Position numbers and translations under genes: made by a program. From positions 1-64,000 of the forward strand of contig JASJQH010000003.1 of the NCBI GenBank assembly GCA_040143965.1: a DNA stretch of 64,000 nucleotides, read 5' to 3'. This document shows, in pieces, positions 12,336 through 24,746 of the stretch (the first letter of the stretch is position 1; the number at the start of each line of letters is the position of its first letter). The notes beneath the pieces are model-generated. The model ran no database searches, was not told the DNA's origin, and worked only from the letters and a program-made list of their open reading frames with translations. Source of the stretch: Basidiobolus ranarum (Eukaryota > Basidiobolomycota > Basidiobolomycetes > Basidiobolales).

Positions 12336-14976
12336 ATGCTAAATAATTCGGCACCCCTACCAAAGCCGAGGCGAGTGAGGTCTGTGGGTTATGGGAACAG
12401 CACACTTGAACAACGACGCATCCCTAGTCAAAGAAATCTCAACCTTCCACGGTATTATTATTATCATAAAGAAAGTGAAAAGGGTTATTATTGTATCAAT
12501 GGCATTCGACTCCTTAAACGCCATTTCCTCCTACAAAGACTATTTCACGTACTCTTCTTGTGTATAATTGGAACCTTTTGTGGATATATATACACTTCCT
12601 ATAATATCCTCCCGACAACTACACATTCCAAGGAGCTTACTCATGAGGGCTTGGCTTTCTATCGTATTTTGGGTAATGACTTACCACCACGCCATAAACC
12701 AGGACAAACACTCAACAATGTACGGTTTATTCTTGAGAACGAAGTTCAATTCCCAAACACCGAAAAGTGGTGGATTATTAACCGAATTGTCGACCCAGAA
12801 CAAGAAGTAGCTATTTTAAAACTGCTATTAAGTCACAACCAGAAATATATTAGAATTCCGTTTGAAGAAAAGGAATATGCCAAGAGAGACTTTCGATACG
12901 AGGATTTCCCCACTCAAGATTTTTTCCGCTCAGATGAATTTTCTGGCTTGGGGAACATGGGTAAACTTAGAAGTATCGATTACACATACCATGACAAGAA
13001 TTTGTATGTCATGAACAACGTAAGTTATTTGATTTATCATATGGAATATCTCAATCACTTCTGATATTCAATTCTGTACCAGAATGGTGGCCGTAATTTT
13101 GCCTTGAATCATGGAAAGAAATCCAAAGCCAAATGGATTCTACCGTTCGATGGAAATTGCTTTTTTACCGAAACTTCCTTCAACAAGATCACCCAACAAT
13201 TAGAGACCTATGGCGATGACTATAAATACTTTATTGTGCCTATGACAAGAGTATTGAACAATACTGAATTGTTGGATTTTCCAGAAGTAGAACCCGTTGC
13301 TTCTCAAGAGCCACAAATAATATTCCGTTACGATGCAACTGAGACATTCAATATGCAAATGCGTTACGGAAGGCGTCCAAAGGTAATTCCACACTGATCA
13401 CTACCGATTTACGCTTAGCCTACTAAATTCGATTGTTTTTCAGCTCGAGCTACTTTGGAGATTGGGAGCTCAAAAATCACCTGACACGGTCACCCAAGAA
13501 GTTGTACCTTGGGAAGTCCGGATGAGACCGGATTCATTAGAAAAAGGTAAATACAAAACAGCAGGTTGGGTATTTCGATTATTTTCTGGACAGGCAAGCC
13601 AAGAAACCAATACGAAAGAGGCAACTCGTATGCGCTCTTACAATCGACTCTTGGCTATTCAGCAATTCATCGATGCCATCGATGAGAAAATAGCGCGTAA
13701 ATTCTTCTCTTCTGATACGCTACTTGTTTATAACGAGACAAAACTTCGACAAGAACGGTTCGCTTATTGGTCTGGTGAGCCTGGAACACATGCTGTTGTG
13801 TCTACGCTACAGAATGAAGCTAATACGATGGTGGAGGCGATAGTTGCCCATTTGAAATCCAATGATACTCTCTTGAAAGTGACTGATACGCCATCCGATA
13901 ATCAGACTGCTAAAGCAAAGATGGTGAATTTGCAAGAGCTTTTTCACAACGTCACCACTCTTACTCTAGCTTCATACTTTACTGGAGAAGACAAGTACTA
14001 TACTTGGGCTGCAAATGCCATTCGTCGGTGGATATTCGGACGTTCTAAACTTTTATCATATAAAATTTCGGAATACCAGGAAAGTGAAGATGTATCTAAA
14101 ATATGGCAGCAATTCTCCAACAATGTCACATCCCTAGGAGAGCACTTAGAAAGTATCCCTGAGGATACAGATTTCTCATACTTCTTAGATGCCCTGAGAT
14201 TATTGCAACGTGCCAATGCTCTGGACCATAAAGAATATAGTCAACTTGTTTCATTCGCTAACCGTTATCTACTTCGACTTATCTCGTCTGCTGAATCAAA
14301 AAACACTACTCGTCATTCAGATCATCGAGGTACATTTAGAGATCTTCAAGTGGCCTCTTTATCAGCTTTCGTAAATGATGTCCGATTGTTTTTGCACACA
14401 GTGAATTGGTCACGCATGCGAATTGGGAAACAATTTAGTCTTGGCAATAGTCAACCCTTTGAATTGGATCTTGTTAAGCAGCACGTTCAAAACTCCAAAG
14501 AGAGGCAGAGTTCGATCTGGATTAAAGCTTTATACCGTTACTATTCTACTCAAAATCTTCAATACTGGTCTGTCTTGACACGTATGGTTCAAAATGCATA
14601 TGTCCAAAACAATCTCTGGGAGCATACCGCAAAGGATGGGAGGCGGTTGAGTGGCGCTATCATTAGTCACATATCAAACCACCTTAACTCGAGAACTGGG
14701 AGAATTAATCCTCTTGCTACAGATGAAATATCGGACGATAATTTGAGAGCATTAGAATCACAAGATGAGTTATCCATCTGGTCACTTGCTCACATTGCCC
14801 AGAGCGCTCACTATGCATCCGATGCCCGTCACCATATAGTCCATAACAATGATGATGATCACGACTACTTGGATCGCTTTGTCAACACAGTGCCCAATAT
14901 CTACAACAATGAGCATTTAGCCTCTAAACGGCAGTACCTAAACGTACCCCCGTATTGGATGCTTGGTGTTGCTTGA
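12336..14976 (+). CDS. Type II membrane protein: GT-like N-domain plus alginate-lyase-like domain
   Basis: Exons 12336-13019, 13083-13382 and 13444-14976 give 838 aa. A cytosolic basic tail is followed by one signal anchor (about residues 66-87, VLFLCIIGTFCGYIYTSY), so the bulk should face the Golgi or ER lumen or the cell surface. Residues about 100-340 start FYRILGNDLPPRH and include WWIINRIVDPEQEVAILKLL, NGGRNFALNHGKKSKAKWIL and PFDGNCFF, a layout resembling nucleotide-sugar transferase folds with a DxN-type motif. From about residue 350 the sequence resembles the alpha/alpha-barrel of alginate lyase proteins (for example YFTGEDKYYTWAANAIRRWI). Such combined proteins are known to me only from fungal predictions. 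Catalysis on polyuronic or other cell-wall glycans is inference. The start is ATG 12336. Confidence 0.65.
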
Positions 14977-15425
14977 GCCTCTACTCCCAAAATTAGAATT
15001 TATATTGCATATCCAGCCCAGCCCAGCATATAACATTGACATACCTGAACGCTTTGATAGTTTCATATTGTAATTTATTTAATGTAAATATATGACTCAA
15101 GTAGCTAAATCCTATGATGCTAACTTCCGGTTGATATGTGTTCATGTTATCGTTATCATATGAGTAGCCAAAGATATCCACAATAAGCAGTCCAGACCTT
15201 TCTCACGACAGAGCAATTTAAGACTCTATGATCCAATGGATTCTATATAAATATACTTTATGGATATAAATCTACAACCACTGAAACATTTTCCATTTCA
15301 CCCGACTCTGTCCGCAGAGCGACCTAGATTAACCGGGACTGGTCTTTGGAGTAGCTATAGCCACACTCCCACTGTATTTAAGAGTTCAAAACAGTTTACT
15401 AGTAAACAATTCTTCAACATCAACC
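14977..15425. other. Intergenic
   Basis: 3' flank of the alginate-lyase-like gene and upstream region of the small ORF at 15426. AT-rich, with TATATAAATATA at 15244 and TATTTAAG at 15376 as possible TATA elements. Confidence 0.4.
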
Positions 15426-15662
15426 ATGAACGCCACCACAACACTCCGCTTCTATAGTATCATGACACCCTCACGGCACAGAAGTAAATCCATATTTGCT
15501 TTCTCCGAAATCCATTCTCCCCTCGATAAATTCTACTCTACTAAACGGACGATTGTTGCTCAACACCAGTATCCCAAATTTAGACCTGCTGTTGGTCCAA
15601 CTAAAACTCAAGATGTAGATGTTATGGAAGAATGCATTTTACACGGCCAATTTCTGGATTAG
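15426..15662 (+). CDS. Small hypothetical protein, 78 aa
   Basis: Single short frame starting at an ATG in a favourable CAACCATGAAC context, about 50 nt downstream of a TATTTAAG element. The N-terminus (MNATTTLRFYSIMTPSRHRSKSI) is rich in Arg, Ser and Thr and poor in acidic residues, which could be a mitochondrial presequence. The C-terminus is mildly acidic. No family is recognised. It resembles in size and N-terminal style the two small proteins at 30172 and 31309, but it lacks their DWSS and LWEDL motifs. It could be an accidental frame. Confidence 0.4.
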   Translation: MNATTTLRFYSIMTPSRHRSKSIFAFSEIHSPLDKFYSTKRTIVAQHQYPKFRPAVGPTKTQDVDVMEECILHGQFLD

Positions 15663-15989
15663 CCAAACTACCCTATACCCTATGGGCGACCTGTATACAA
15701 CGGCGTTCCTCATCAAACCATTCGTGTAAATCTCTTACTTTAATATTAATCAGTATATAATCAACAATGTCGAATACTACTACAACTACCACTATTGTCA
15801 ATAAAGTTGGAAGTTAATTGATACATGAAAGCGCCTTGAATTCTAAAACAACAGAAAAGCCAGAATTGGATTGTGAATGGTTATGATACATGTTCCTATA
15901 GTACATCAAATGTGAAGCGAAAAGTCCAACGAGGACTACATATGTATATAAAGGGCAAAAAGAATTATCGAATATGAAGAAACGCCACT

Positions 15990-17733
15990 CTAGGGGAAGT
16001 AACAAATATACTTTTTACCAACCTCTCTCCACAAGACAAGTGAGATCCCTCCTCCAGGCCAACTATTAATAAAAAGCTTCCTCATACGACAACAAGAATT
16101 GGTAAGGCGTCGAACTGAGTGATCTGTAAGGTCTGATTGATCATTAAACGCAAGCATTTCCAAGCTACTTCCCCAGGTAGATATGGTGTTTAAAATGTTG
16201 TCGTTAATGGCCCAGCCACGTATATCAAGGAACCGAACCCGATTTCCTAGCCTCTTGAACATGAATTCAAAGAGCTCTTCGTCTTCTCTAGGCTTTCCAA
16301 AATCATGTATACGACAAGAAATATCGACTTCTTGAAGACGATGGCAATGGGTGCTCATAGCGTGTAGAACATCGCTTGAGATATGAAAGGTGCTACTACT
16401 CAGGTTTAGATAGAGTAAAGTGTTTCCACATCCTTGGAAAAGGGCATCCAGCGATTTTTGATTGGTTACCGTTCCAGACATCGAAAGCCTCTGAAGTTGT
16501 TTACAATGAGTCCCAATCATATGTCCAATATTATCCGGAACCATGCTATCCTCAACAGACAAAGAGTTTAACCTAGGGCCTCGTTTAGAGAACAATTCAC
16601 TCCAAGCCTCCTTTCCAAGATTATTTTGATCACAGACTCTATTTAGAATCAGAGTGTGCAGCTGGTCTGTAGTACTAGTCGCCAAGTTATTTAAAAAGGA
16701 GTCAGTGAATTGAATTCCTGCTAGTTTCAGTGTTTGCACATTATTTAAAGATTGACAGAATCGACCTATCAATGCATCAGGGAGGCGTAGTAACTCGACA
16801 TAATCGAAGTGAAGTGAGCATTCCTGTAAACGACCACCAAATTTGTTTATCAAATCGTTGAAGAACCTCCAAAAAGAGACATCGATACTATTTCCACTAA
16901 AGCTGAACCGTAAGGCCTTAATATTTGGACAACCTTCACTCAATACACTCACTATTTCATCAACAAGATCTTGAATATAATGGCCAAAGTCTATATCGAG
17001 TTCGAATTGCAATAAGTTTGGCATTAGTCGAATCAATGCCTTGATGAGACTACCCTCAAAAGCATCTCCTCGTACTTCAAACGAAACAAGCGATCGAAGA
17101 CTGGGAAAACTAGCTTCAATTAACGATTTGGCAACTTTGAATCCCTCTGAGCTCTCATTGATTACAAGTCCCAATTCAGAAAGGTTTGGGCATCGTTCTA
17201 AAACGTTCGCAAGAGATTCAACATCCGAATCTCTACACAGCTCTATGTAACGAAGGCTTGAAAGGTGACCATGAAACACTGTAGGCTCTGTGAAGGACAT
17301 ATTATTCAAGTGTAAAGGGCAGTACGACGAAGTATGAAGCTTTCTTAGATTTGGCAGATATTGAAGTAACTCTAACGCTATGAACCCATTTTCATGAGTG
17401 TAATCCTCAAAGTTGAAGTTATGAATAAGCCTTGCAACTGTTATTGAAAAGTTTCGATTAGAAAAGTACTTTGATGAAATACTCAAAACCATACTCACGT
17501 TGATATTTGGTTGTCACTGAATCCCGAAACGATAGGAAATTCGAATGAGAGAGAAACTTGGGAGTGTTCCATAAAATCGGGATTGTGCAGGAATACCATA
17601 TACGAGAAACCAAGCAGCAAGAATATAGTTCAGAATGAAAACCAGTAAGGAAATGAAGAATGTGCTCAATGACCTCTACAGGAAGTTGAAGTGGTACGTC
17701 TGTTGGCGCCAATGCCAAAGAACTAAGTCTCAT
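15990..17733 (-). CDS. F-box / leucine-rich repeat protein
   Basis: Exons 17733-17499 and 17437-15990 encode 560 aa. Residues 14-60 are an F-box (LPVEVIEHILHFLTGFHSEL, then YSCCLVSRIWY). Beyond about residue 90 come irregular leucine-rich repeats (LRSLVSFEVRGDAF, LQTLKLAGIQFTD, LQRLSMSG, LLYLNLSSSTF, RLQEVDISCR, RVRFLDIRGWAIND). It should be the substrate-recognition subunit of an SCF ubiquitin ligase, binding Skp1 through the F-box and targets through the LRRs. The intron (17498-17438, GTGAGT to AACAG, 61 nt) is required because the F-box and LRR frames differ by +1. The start is the first ATG before the F-box. The substrate is unknown. Confidence 0.85.
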
Positions 17734-18691
17734 TTTAGGAAGGCTAAATTGATATATACTTCGAGAGGTGAACTGTATACAAACAGAGGCTTGCTTGGAG
17801 TTATATAACAAAAGAGAAAGTTTAATACGCCAAACAGAAAACTTAACACCGGTTTTAATCACCAATTTGGGGGTATGTAAGCTCCCAAGCTGGAATTCTA
17901 CTGTCCTTACCAGTCACATCAAATTATTTATGTCATAATGATCCAATAAAAGCTTTTCTGAGGTTTGAAAAGCGATGAATATCAACCAATAATCAGTCTC
18001 ACAATTTTATGGTGAATTTATGAGTTACACATGAAACCTAAATTCTTGACTGTATGCTGCAGTCAGTTAACGAGGGGTATGTCTACAGAAGCAGGTGGAG
18101 GGAAGGGAGGTACTGCTAGAAGCTTAGAGTGAAAAATCCCACTAAGCGGTGGACATGGCAAAGAACGTGCTGTTTTAGCTACACTTTAATAGATGTAATT
18201 TGATCTAAAAAGACGCATCTGAAATGGCTTAATTAAATGACCGATATGGTTGGAGAATGACTGTTTCATGTAGTGTGCAACAGGCTGAGTTCTAGGACAT
18301 ATGTACTATTGCTGTGTCCCCTCTTTTCCCCAGAAGGAGTATGGTACAGGTTCTCACATCCCGCGCTGATATTAGATCATGAACTAAGCAAATGATTTAT
18401 TCTTGTTCTCACAGCCTAGGCGCAAATCACTCATAACTATTCTAACTACTAGAAACTCGTTTCCTCGTACAATGTGCCAAATATGAAAATGCACCAGAAA
18501 AAGTACAAAGTATCTGAAGTATGCTATAAGAGAGCTGCTGAAGATTGATTTTAAAATGCTTCCAAATGAGCGATAAACCAAGTTCGAGACGGTTTTGCAC
18601 ATCAATCAAAGAAATGGTCAATCAAGCAATCAACGATTCGTTCAATGATATGGTCTATCGAAAATGCTATGTAGAAGGGTAAGTACGCTAT
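17734..18691. other. Intergenic
   Basis: Lies between the F-box gene start and the 3' end of the RBR ligase gene. No supported gene; the frame at 18384-18605 (-) lacks motifs. Confidence 0.5.
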
Positions 18692-20688
18692 TCAATCAAA
18701 ATACTTTACTTCCCACTTGCCTTTAGAAAATATGTGTGAATTTGGTCCAATTGTATTCAAGTCAACCTTTTCACTGTAAGTCAAGTCTGGATTGGCTTCT
18801 ACAAACTCAGTGTGAGCTCGGGCAGCTGCCTCTTTGATTGCTGCATCTTCTGACGGAACTTTATAAAGGTCGCACCTGTCACATTGAATACAACTTTGTC
18901 CTGGCGTGTCACGAAAATGGTCGCAAAAATGCGTGTAGGATTCTTTACGAATGTCTTTACGGCATATATAGCACATTTGGTATCCTTTAAGAAAAACACT
19001 TAATACTGTGGGAATGGTTAATGGTAAAAATAGGTCACCATACCGCAGTGACAGGTCATCTTATTGCACCCATCAGATTTGGTAAAGGATAATTGACATT
19101 TAGGACACTAGATTAATGAAGTTAGTTCCAGATTTGAGAGCTAAAGAAATGTGAGGTGGAGGTACCGTGCGTTTAACCGCATCCGCCATAGCTTGTTCTA
19201 CATAAAGCCGTAGCTTATCTTGTTCCTTTTCGTGACAACGATGTAAAGGTTTATGCTCATGATCACATAGTAGACAAGAGGACTTGCCACAGCGTGGGTT
19301 CTGGCAATGTAGTATATTCGATCGCTTCCGTTTACGTACCAATTGACGCTGCACGATAGATGCCACTCGGTTTATATTGACCCCAACGACTCCAGCAATA
19401 CATCCAAAGACAAAAGTCCCACTCCAAGAGCAAAGCAACGCTTCTAATATATCCATGGCAAAAGAAGCTAGCCATGATGAAGTGTATGCTACCACTCCTG
19501 CACATATAAAGATCCTGTAATAACGTAACCTTCGAAGGTCAAGAGGATCATCGTCAAACTCACAATATGAACAGAAAGGGCATCGCACTAGAGCTATATC
19601 TAGCTTCTTTAGTTCCTCCTCAACCACCGAGTCAGTATATGCATGGTACATATCTGACGTGAGAACACGCTCCAACTCGTCCAGCGAAAAGTAAGATTTA
19701 CATTCACTTGAATCCATACATGAAATAGATTTACCACGTAAGGTACCTTGTCCAAATAATCCCTCTTTCACATACGCCCTTAGACAATCGCAGCAGAAAA
19801 TATGTGCTTCTCTACAAGTACACATATCTTCGAAGACAAATGAGCCAAAACAGCATCCACACTCGAAAAGCTCATTATGCTTTTGATATTCAGAAAAATT
19901 CAACTCTTTAGCTACACCTTCATCACGCTTGGACTGCTTAATTAGTCCTCTACGCGAAATAGCATCAATATCCTTTAGCAGCTCTGGGTCATTCATTTCA
20001 GGTGAGGTGTATGGCTTACGTTGCATAAAGGTAAACCAAGAGGTCCACCAAGTCATTTGTTGGAGACGATCGTAACTTTGAATGTAATCATTATTCACTT
20101 CGGCCATGACTGCTTTTATAGAGGATTCGAAAGCGTGTGGAAACTCATTGCAAAGTCGGTGTTCTGTTCCTTTGATGTACGATGAGGAGCGAACGTATTC
20201 AGAACGATCAATAATTCCAGGTTTGAGTCGCTGAGGGTATTCACTACAATTACTTTGACCCAAACCAAGTAAATAGTCGATTGTCTGTTCGATATGACTA
20301 TGCGTGAGTTGTTTGATTTGCTCTCGAATGTAGCGAACCTCACAATCAGGAAAGATTTCGTTTACTTTATTGAGGAAATAATTATGGGCTTCATGAATAG
20401 TTGATTTTCCAGCTGGTGGGCTCTTTGGATAATAACCATACTGGTTAGACAATATCTTGTCTGCGATACGCTCCACATGTTGATCTTTATAATATTTCAA
20501 ACAGTGTCGAAAGTATTCAACATCTAAAAGGATGAAGTATATACCGTCAATATCTCGTGGTGCTTGGAATTTTACTCGTTAACAAGAGTGATACCTCCAT
20601 CAGGAAACATGATCTTTAAATGCTTCAATCTAGCCTCATCTAGAGAATTAGTAGAAGAAGATTGGCGAAAAGCAGCAAAAAATCCCAT
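18692..20688 (-). CDS. RBR-type E3 ubiquitin ligase, RNF216/TRIAD3-like, with hydrophobic segments
   Basis: Exons 20688-20595, 20523-19166, 19107-19044 and 18984-18692 encode 602 aa. RING1 starts near residue 253 (CGCCFGSFVFEDMCTC, then CCDCL). The IBR starts CPFCSYCEFDDD near 346 and resumes at CQNPRCGKSSCLLCDHEHK near 438. RING2 is CPKCQLSFTKSDGCNKMTC from residue 485, where the Cys of GCN is the expected thioester cysteine, followed by CGYQMCYICRKDI. The HFxDHFRDTPG C-terminus is typical of RNF216. Between the two IBR halves lie about 85 residues with two hydrophobic stretches (about 369-393 and 396-414), so the enzyme may be membrane-anchored. RNF216-type ligases build K63-linked chains in animals. 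The exon 1 join was deduced from frame (FPDG|DVEYFRH). Confidence 0.85.
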
Positions 20689-21250
20689 GAAGTGGTCTAA
20701 TTTGGCAAAGTGAGTAAGCTACTTTAAAAGATAAGGAATTTTCATAAATAATAAACAAATACGAAGGCCAAGTCGATTGAAAAACTGCTATGAAGAGTGG
20801 ACAAATAAAAGGGGGTGGGAACAACATATTCCAAAATATCGCATGCATAGCACATTAATCCCACTAATACATCGCAATTTAGTGATGTACCACGAGGGAA
20901 ATGATTGTTACGTGAGTATGAACTTTTTTGATCAGATGAATTTTGATATAGTTTGTATTATGTTTAAGTAATTTAATATTAAATGCGAACATCAACAGTC
21001 TGATTCAATCAGTAACCATGCAATAAAGACGGTTGTTATTTGTGTAGCTTCTACGTAACCAGTAAGCATAGATATAATTAAGGGGATCATTAAATTATTC
21101 GAAAAGTATCCAAAAATAATAGTAAAAGCAGTAGAATTATGAAATATTGAGCCAACAAAGGGACTAGCCTTCTTAGTCAAACTTTTGCTGAGGGAACCAA
21201 TGCCTCGTGTATTGAAGCACAAAATTCATATGTTGCGGTACTACTCGATT
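20689..21250. other. Intergenic
   Basis: Upstream region of the RBR ligase (-) and 3' flank of the mucin-like gene (-). No supported gene. Confidence 0.5.
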
Positions 21251-22105
21251 TTAGAAGTGATGGCCCCGATGATACTGATCCAATGTATTCTTGAATGGGT
21301 CAGGACCTTGATGGGTATTTTGCATGTTCGAAGCTGGTTGAGCGTATGCCATGTTATTGTTTGCATGCAGGCTCTCTTGAGAAGTAGTTGTAATGTACTC
21401 TTCATCATTGTATTCTCTCCAAGAACGACGAGCAACCTTGCGGTACACAAATGCTCCAACGGCACTCAGTACAACAAACCCTCCGAACACGCCACCAACG
21501 ATAGCGCCTACATTGGCACCTCCACCACTTGTAGAATTGCTCGAGTTTCCATTATTGGCGGAAGCAGCATTAGCGTCTGGAGAGTTGGTTGGGATGGAGC
21601 TAGGTTTCGAGGGTCCATTTGTGTAGGCAGGAGCATTACTTTTGCCAACAACAACCGTTTGAACAGTTGTAGCAATTTGCTGAGGGGTAGGTTGAACAGT
21701 GGGTGGAGTATTTGGCTGTGGTGTTGGTGTAGGTTTAGCAGGCTCAGGAGTTTTGGGTTGCTCAGGCTTGACGACCTCTTTGGTTGGTGTGGGTGTAGGA
21801 GTGGGGGCAGGAGTTTCGATCTTAGGTGGGTCGACTTTAGTGGGTTCTGGCTTTGGAGTTTCATGTGTAGGCTCAACTTTCGTTGGTACGGGCTCGGGCT
21901 TTGTAGGTTCTTGAGTTGGAGCGACAGGTGGAAGAGATGCAGCAGGTGGGGTGACTTTGGGATCTGGTTTTTCAGATACAGGATTTGCGGGCTTCACATC
22001 TTCCTTTGGAGCATCCTTACTAGGAACAGCAGTAGCCTGCCCTTGGGTAGTGGCTATGAATGATAGTATGATAGTGGCCAGCGCAACGCTTTTGAATACT
22101 TTCAT
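21251..22105 (-). CDS. Mucin-like single-pass cell-surface protein
   Basis: Single exon, 284 aa. The signal peptide (residues 1-22, MKVFKSVALATIILSFIATTQ) leads into a Pro/Thr/Lys/Glu-rich extracellular stalk of about 110 residues with repeats such as EPTKPEP and TPTPT, expected to be O-mannosylated. An Asn/Ser/Gly linker, one transmembrane helix (GAIVGGVFGGFVVLSAVGAFVY, about 200-221) and a basic-acidic cytoplasmic tail of about 60 residues follow. This is the layout of fungal cell-wall stress sensors (Wsc/Mid2 type), but no WSC Cys domain is present, so sensor function is inference. The low-complexity composition leaves long antisense frames open on the + strand; those are artefacts. Confidence 0.75.
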   Translation of the reverse strand: MKVFKSVALATIILSFIATTQGQATAVPSKDAPKEDVKPANPVSEKPDPKVTPPAASLPPVAPTQEPTKPEPVPTKVEPTHETPKPEPTKVDPPKIETPAPTPTPTPTKEVVKPEQPKTPEPAKPTPTPQPNTPPTVQPTPQQIATTVQTVVVGKSNAPAYTNGPSKPSSIPTNSPDANAASANNGNSSNSTSGGGANVGAIVGGVFGGFVVLSAVGAFVYRKVARRSWREYNDEEYITTTSQESLHANNNMAYAQPASNMQNTHQGPDPFKNTLDQYHRGHHF

Positions 22106-24746
22106 CGCGAACTAAGTTTTAATCAGTGGAATGGTAATCAATACAGGAGCTGTGGATACGATACACAACAAAGTGTAGAAAGAAAGAAGAGTAGAGAGCT
22201 AAGGAAATCGTACAATCGTCTTGGACCGAGGTGCTTTTGTACAAGATAAGAAAGTTTTTGCGATGGTATGGGTTTGATTCAGGTGCACAAGTAAATTGGT
22301 AATTTCTAAATTGGACATTTGTATTCCAGATTTCTCGTTTTAATGAGTGTGGGCAGCCAGTCAGAAGTTATCACCGATACACCCGCTGAGCCTGAACTAC
22401 TACATTTACATTTAGTTCCACAAATGCTCCTATGTGCAGATACCTAGTCTTTGATACACTTTGTAAATTTTCCACAATAAGCTTGAGAGTTACTTACTTA
22501 GGTGCATCTAACTCATGCCTTGCTATTATTGAAATCTGGGCAATGCGCATGATACAGAACTGGCTGATGATATGGCTTGGTATAATTAATCCCGTCTAAA
22601 GCTTAGCATAGTACTAAATGATGCCATGGAAAATCTACCTTTGTCTAATGAAAGCTTGGCTGTGATGCAGGATACGGTTCTATTATGTTTTAAGTAATAT
22701 TAGGATTCTACCTTCGCAGTAACTCTCAATCTTGGCGATTTGTTATTGTAAACTTTACTTGATTTACAGTTTTAGAATCATCTTTTTTTTACTGATGTTC
22801 CGTTTGGTAATGTATGACATAGGCGGGTTTCACTCTAATGAGTATAGGATGTCCCCTCTCTAGGCATACTATTTCAAATGAATACAACTACTACTATGCA
22901 AGTATATATATGATATATGAGAATGAACTAAGCAATTTCAATCTGAAAATTTCTTCCTAAATAAACAAGCCATATTCCAGAAATCTGGATGCGTATCCGC
23001 GATAATCCAAAATCACAGCCAAAGACTTGGCTCTCGCAATTTTTCATGGAGATATTTGCAGAGACCATTACTTCGGCTTGAACTTATTGCTTGAAGCTCA
23101 GCCTTTTTATGAGAATGAAGCATTTGTGATATCTCTCGTCTAAAAATTCAAAGATCAGATTCTAAAGTGTTTATAGCCAAGAATGCTGATCATTACCGCA
23201 ATCTCTTGTCCTCAATTATATCACTCCGCGCAAGCAGATCATATCCCTTTCTTATATCGTACTTTGACATCGGAAGTAGACTGTTTAAAGATATAGGGGA
23301 TCTAAGGACACAAAAATGTTACTATACGTATCTATAGTGTTAAATCTCTGCATACCTCTCCCTGTCTTGATAGTGTAAGCCTATCCAGTTTGCCTCAGGT
23401 ATTGATAAATTCGTTTTATCGTAAGCCATTGACTGTGATGAATGTTTAAGATATGTGATAGTAGCGACGTAGATGTAGTGTCTTACCATAGAACCATGCT
23501 TATACACTGTAAATATTTCCACTCCTAATAGCCTTCATGTCAGTACTATGGGCAAAAAGGCAATGTACATCAATGAAACTTGCCATATGGATCATTATCC
23601 ATTAGACAGAAAACGGAAATTGGAGACTTCATGGTGCTACGATATCGGTCTTGGTCGATTATCATTCTGATCAACTGACGGGTAGCTAGATCCTACGCTA
23701 ATGATTAGTTTGAAATGATCAGGTAATTTGGAGATTATTTCCAAAACATTACTGGATAGCCTTTTCCCTGTAAAAGTGAAGTTAGATACACTGCAATCAT
23801 TGAAGCTTAGATAGATACTAAACTGTAATTAGAATATATGGGCCATGTAGGTCACTGAAGCCAGATGACAACAAATGACGGAAGGTAGCCTGCATATCCC
23901 GATGATAAGTTCATATAGATATTCCTCCACTCTGTTAGTATTTTATGGCCTACCTCTTCCTCTACAACTAGGATGAAATTTGCGTCGAATTCCAGATTTA
24001 TAAAACAGATGAGCTTATGGGTAAATTGGGTTAAAGCAATATTTGACTAGACTTATTTAGGATCTGATCTATAGGAGGTATTAGATGTCCCTATGGTGCG
24101 TTAATCTATGAAATCATCCAATTTTGAAAGATAGTGTATACTTGGTTTTCCCCAGAATTTCCGTTTGTGCAATCAACCACACTACCATTTAACTTGAAGA
24201 TACGTATGTTACCCGAAACAAGCCCTTTGGAGGAAGCGATCTGAGATATATCAGTATAATTCAAAGCACTAGTTACTAATATACATCATATATTACCACG
24301 TTAAGAAGAGAACGAGATATTAATAGAGTGCATGCAATGTCTTCAATGATCTTGGAATAATAAGAACCCATTCTATGCATAAAATAGCATGCAATGCATG
24401 TAAAATACCCGATCAACAAGATTCTGTGACTCAAATAATGCTACATCACGGTAGAAAATTTCTCTGTTGATGGAGTAAGAAGGAGCTCCGACAATGTAAA
24501 ATATCCTGATCACACCTTTTTGTTAGTACTATATCATCAATAAGAGCACTATGACATATTTCTAAGATCTTTAGGATAGCCGCTTGAAGATTTCTCGATT
24601 AATTGATATTATATTAGCAAATATGTGAAAAATATGCTTTACCGAATATTCTTGTCGATTTTGGAGACACAAGAGATATCTTTCGCTTCAGCTTTCGATT
24701 GATTGATGTTACCTGAGAATCCACACTGATTTTGAGGTTACTTTTT
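22106..24746. other. Gene-poor 2.6 kb stretch
   Basis: The proximal part is the promoter of the mucin-like gene. The rest shows only short open frames; the best (23340-23522, -) lacks an ATG start and known motifs. Unresolved short exons cannot be excluded, because a multi-exon gene made of small exons was found immediately beyond at 24747. Confidence 0.4.

Noticed and set aside
21185-22063. 292-codon open frame on the + strand
   Set aside because: It is the antisense of the Pro/Thr-rich mucin-like gene. The low-complexity codons leave the opposite strand open, and its product (Trp/Arg/Ser/Gly-rich, no start context) has no plausible structure.
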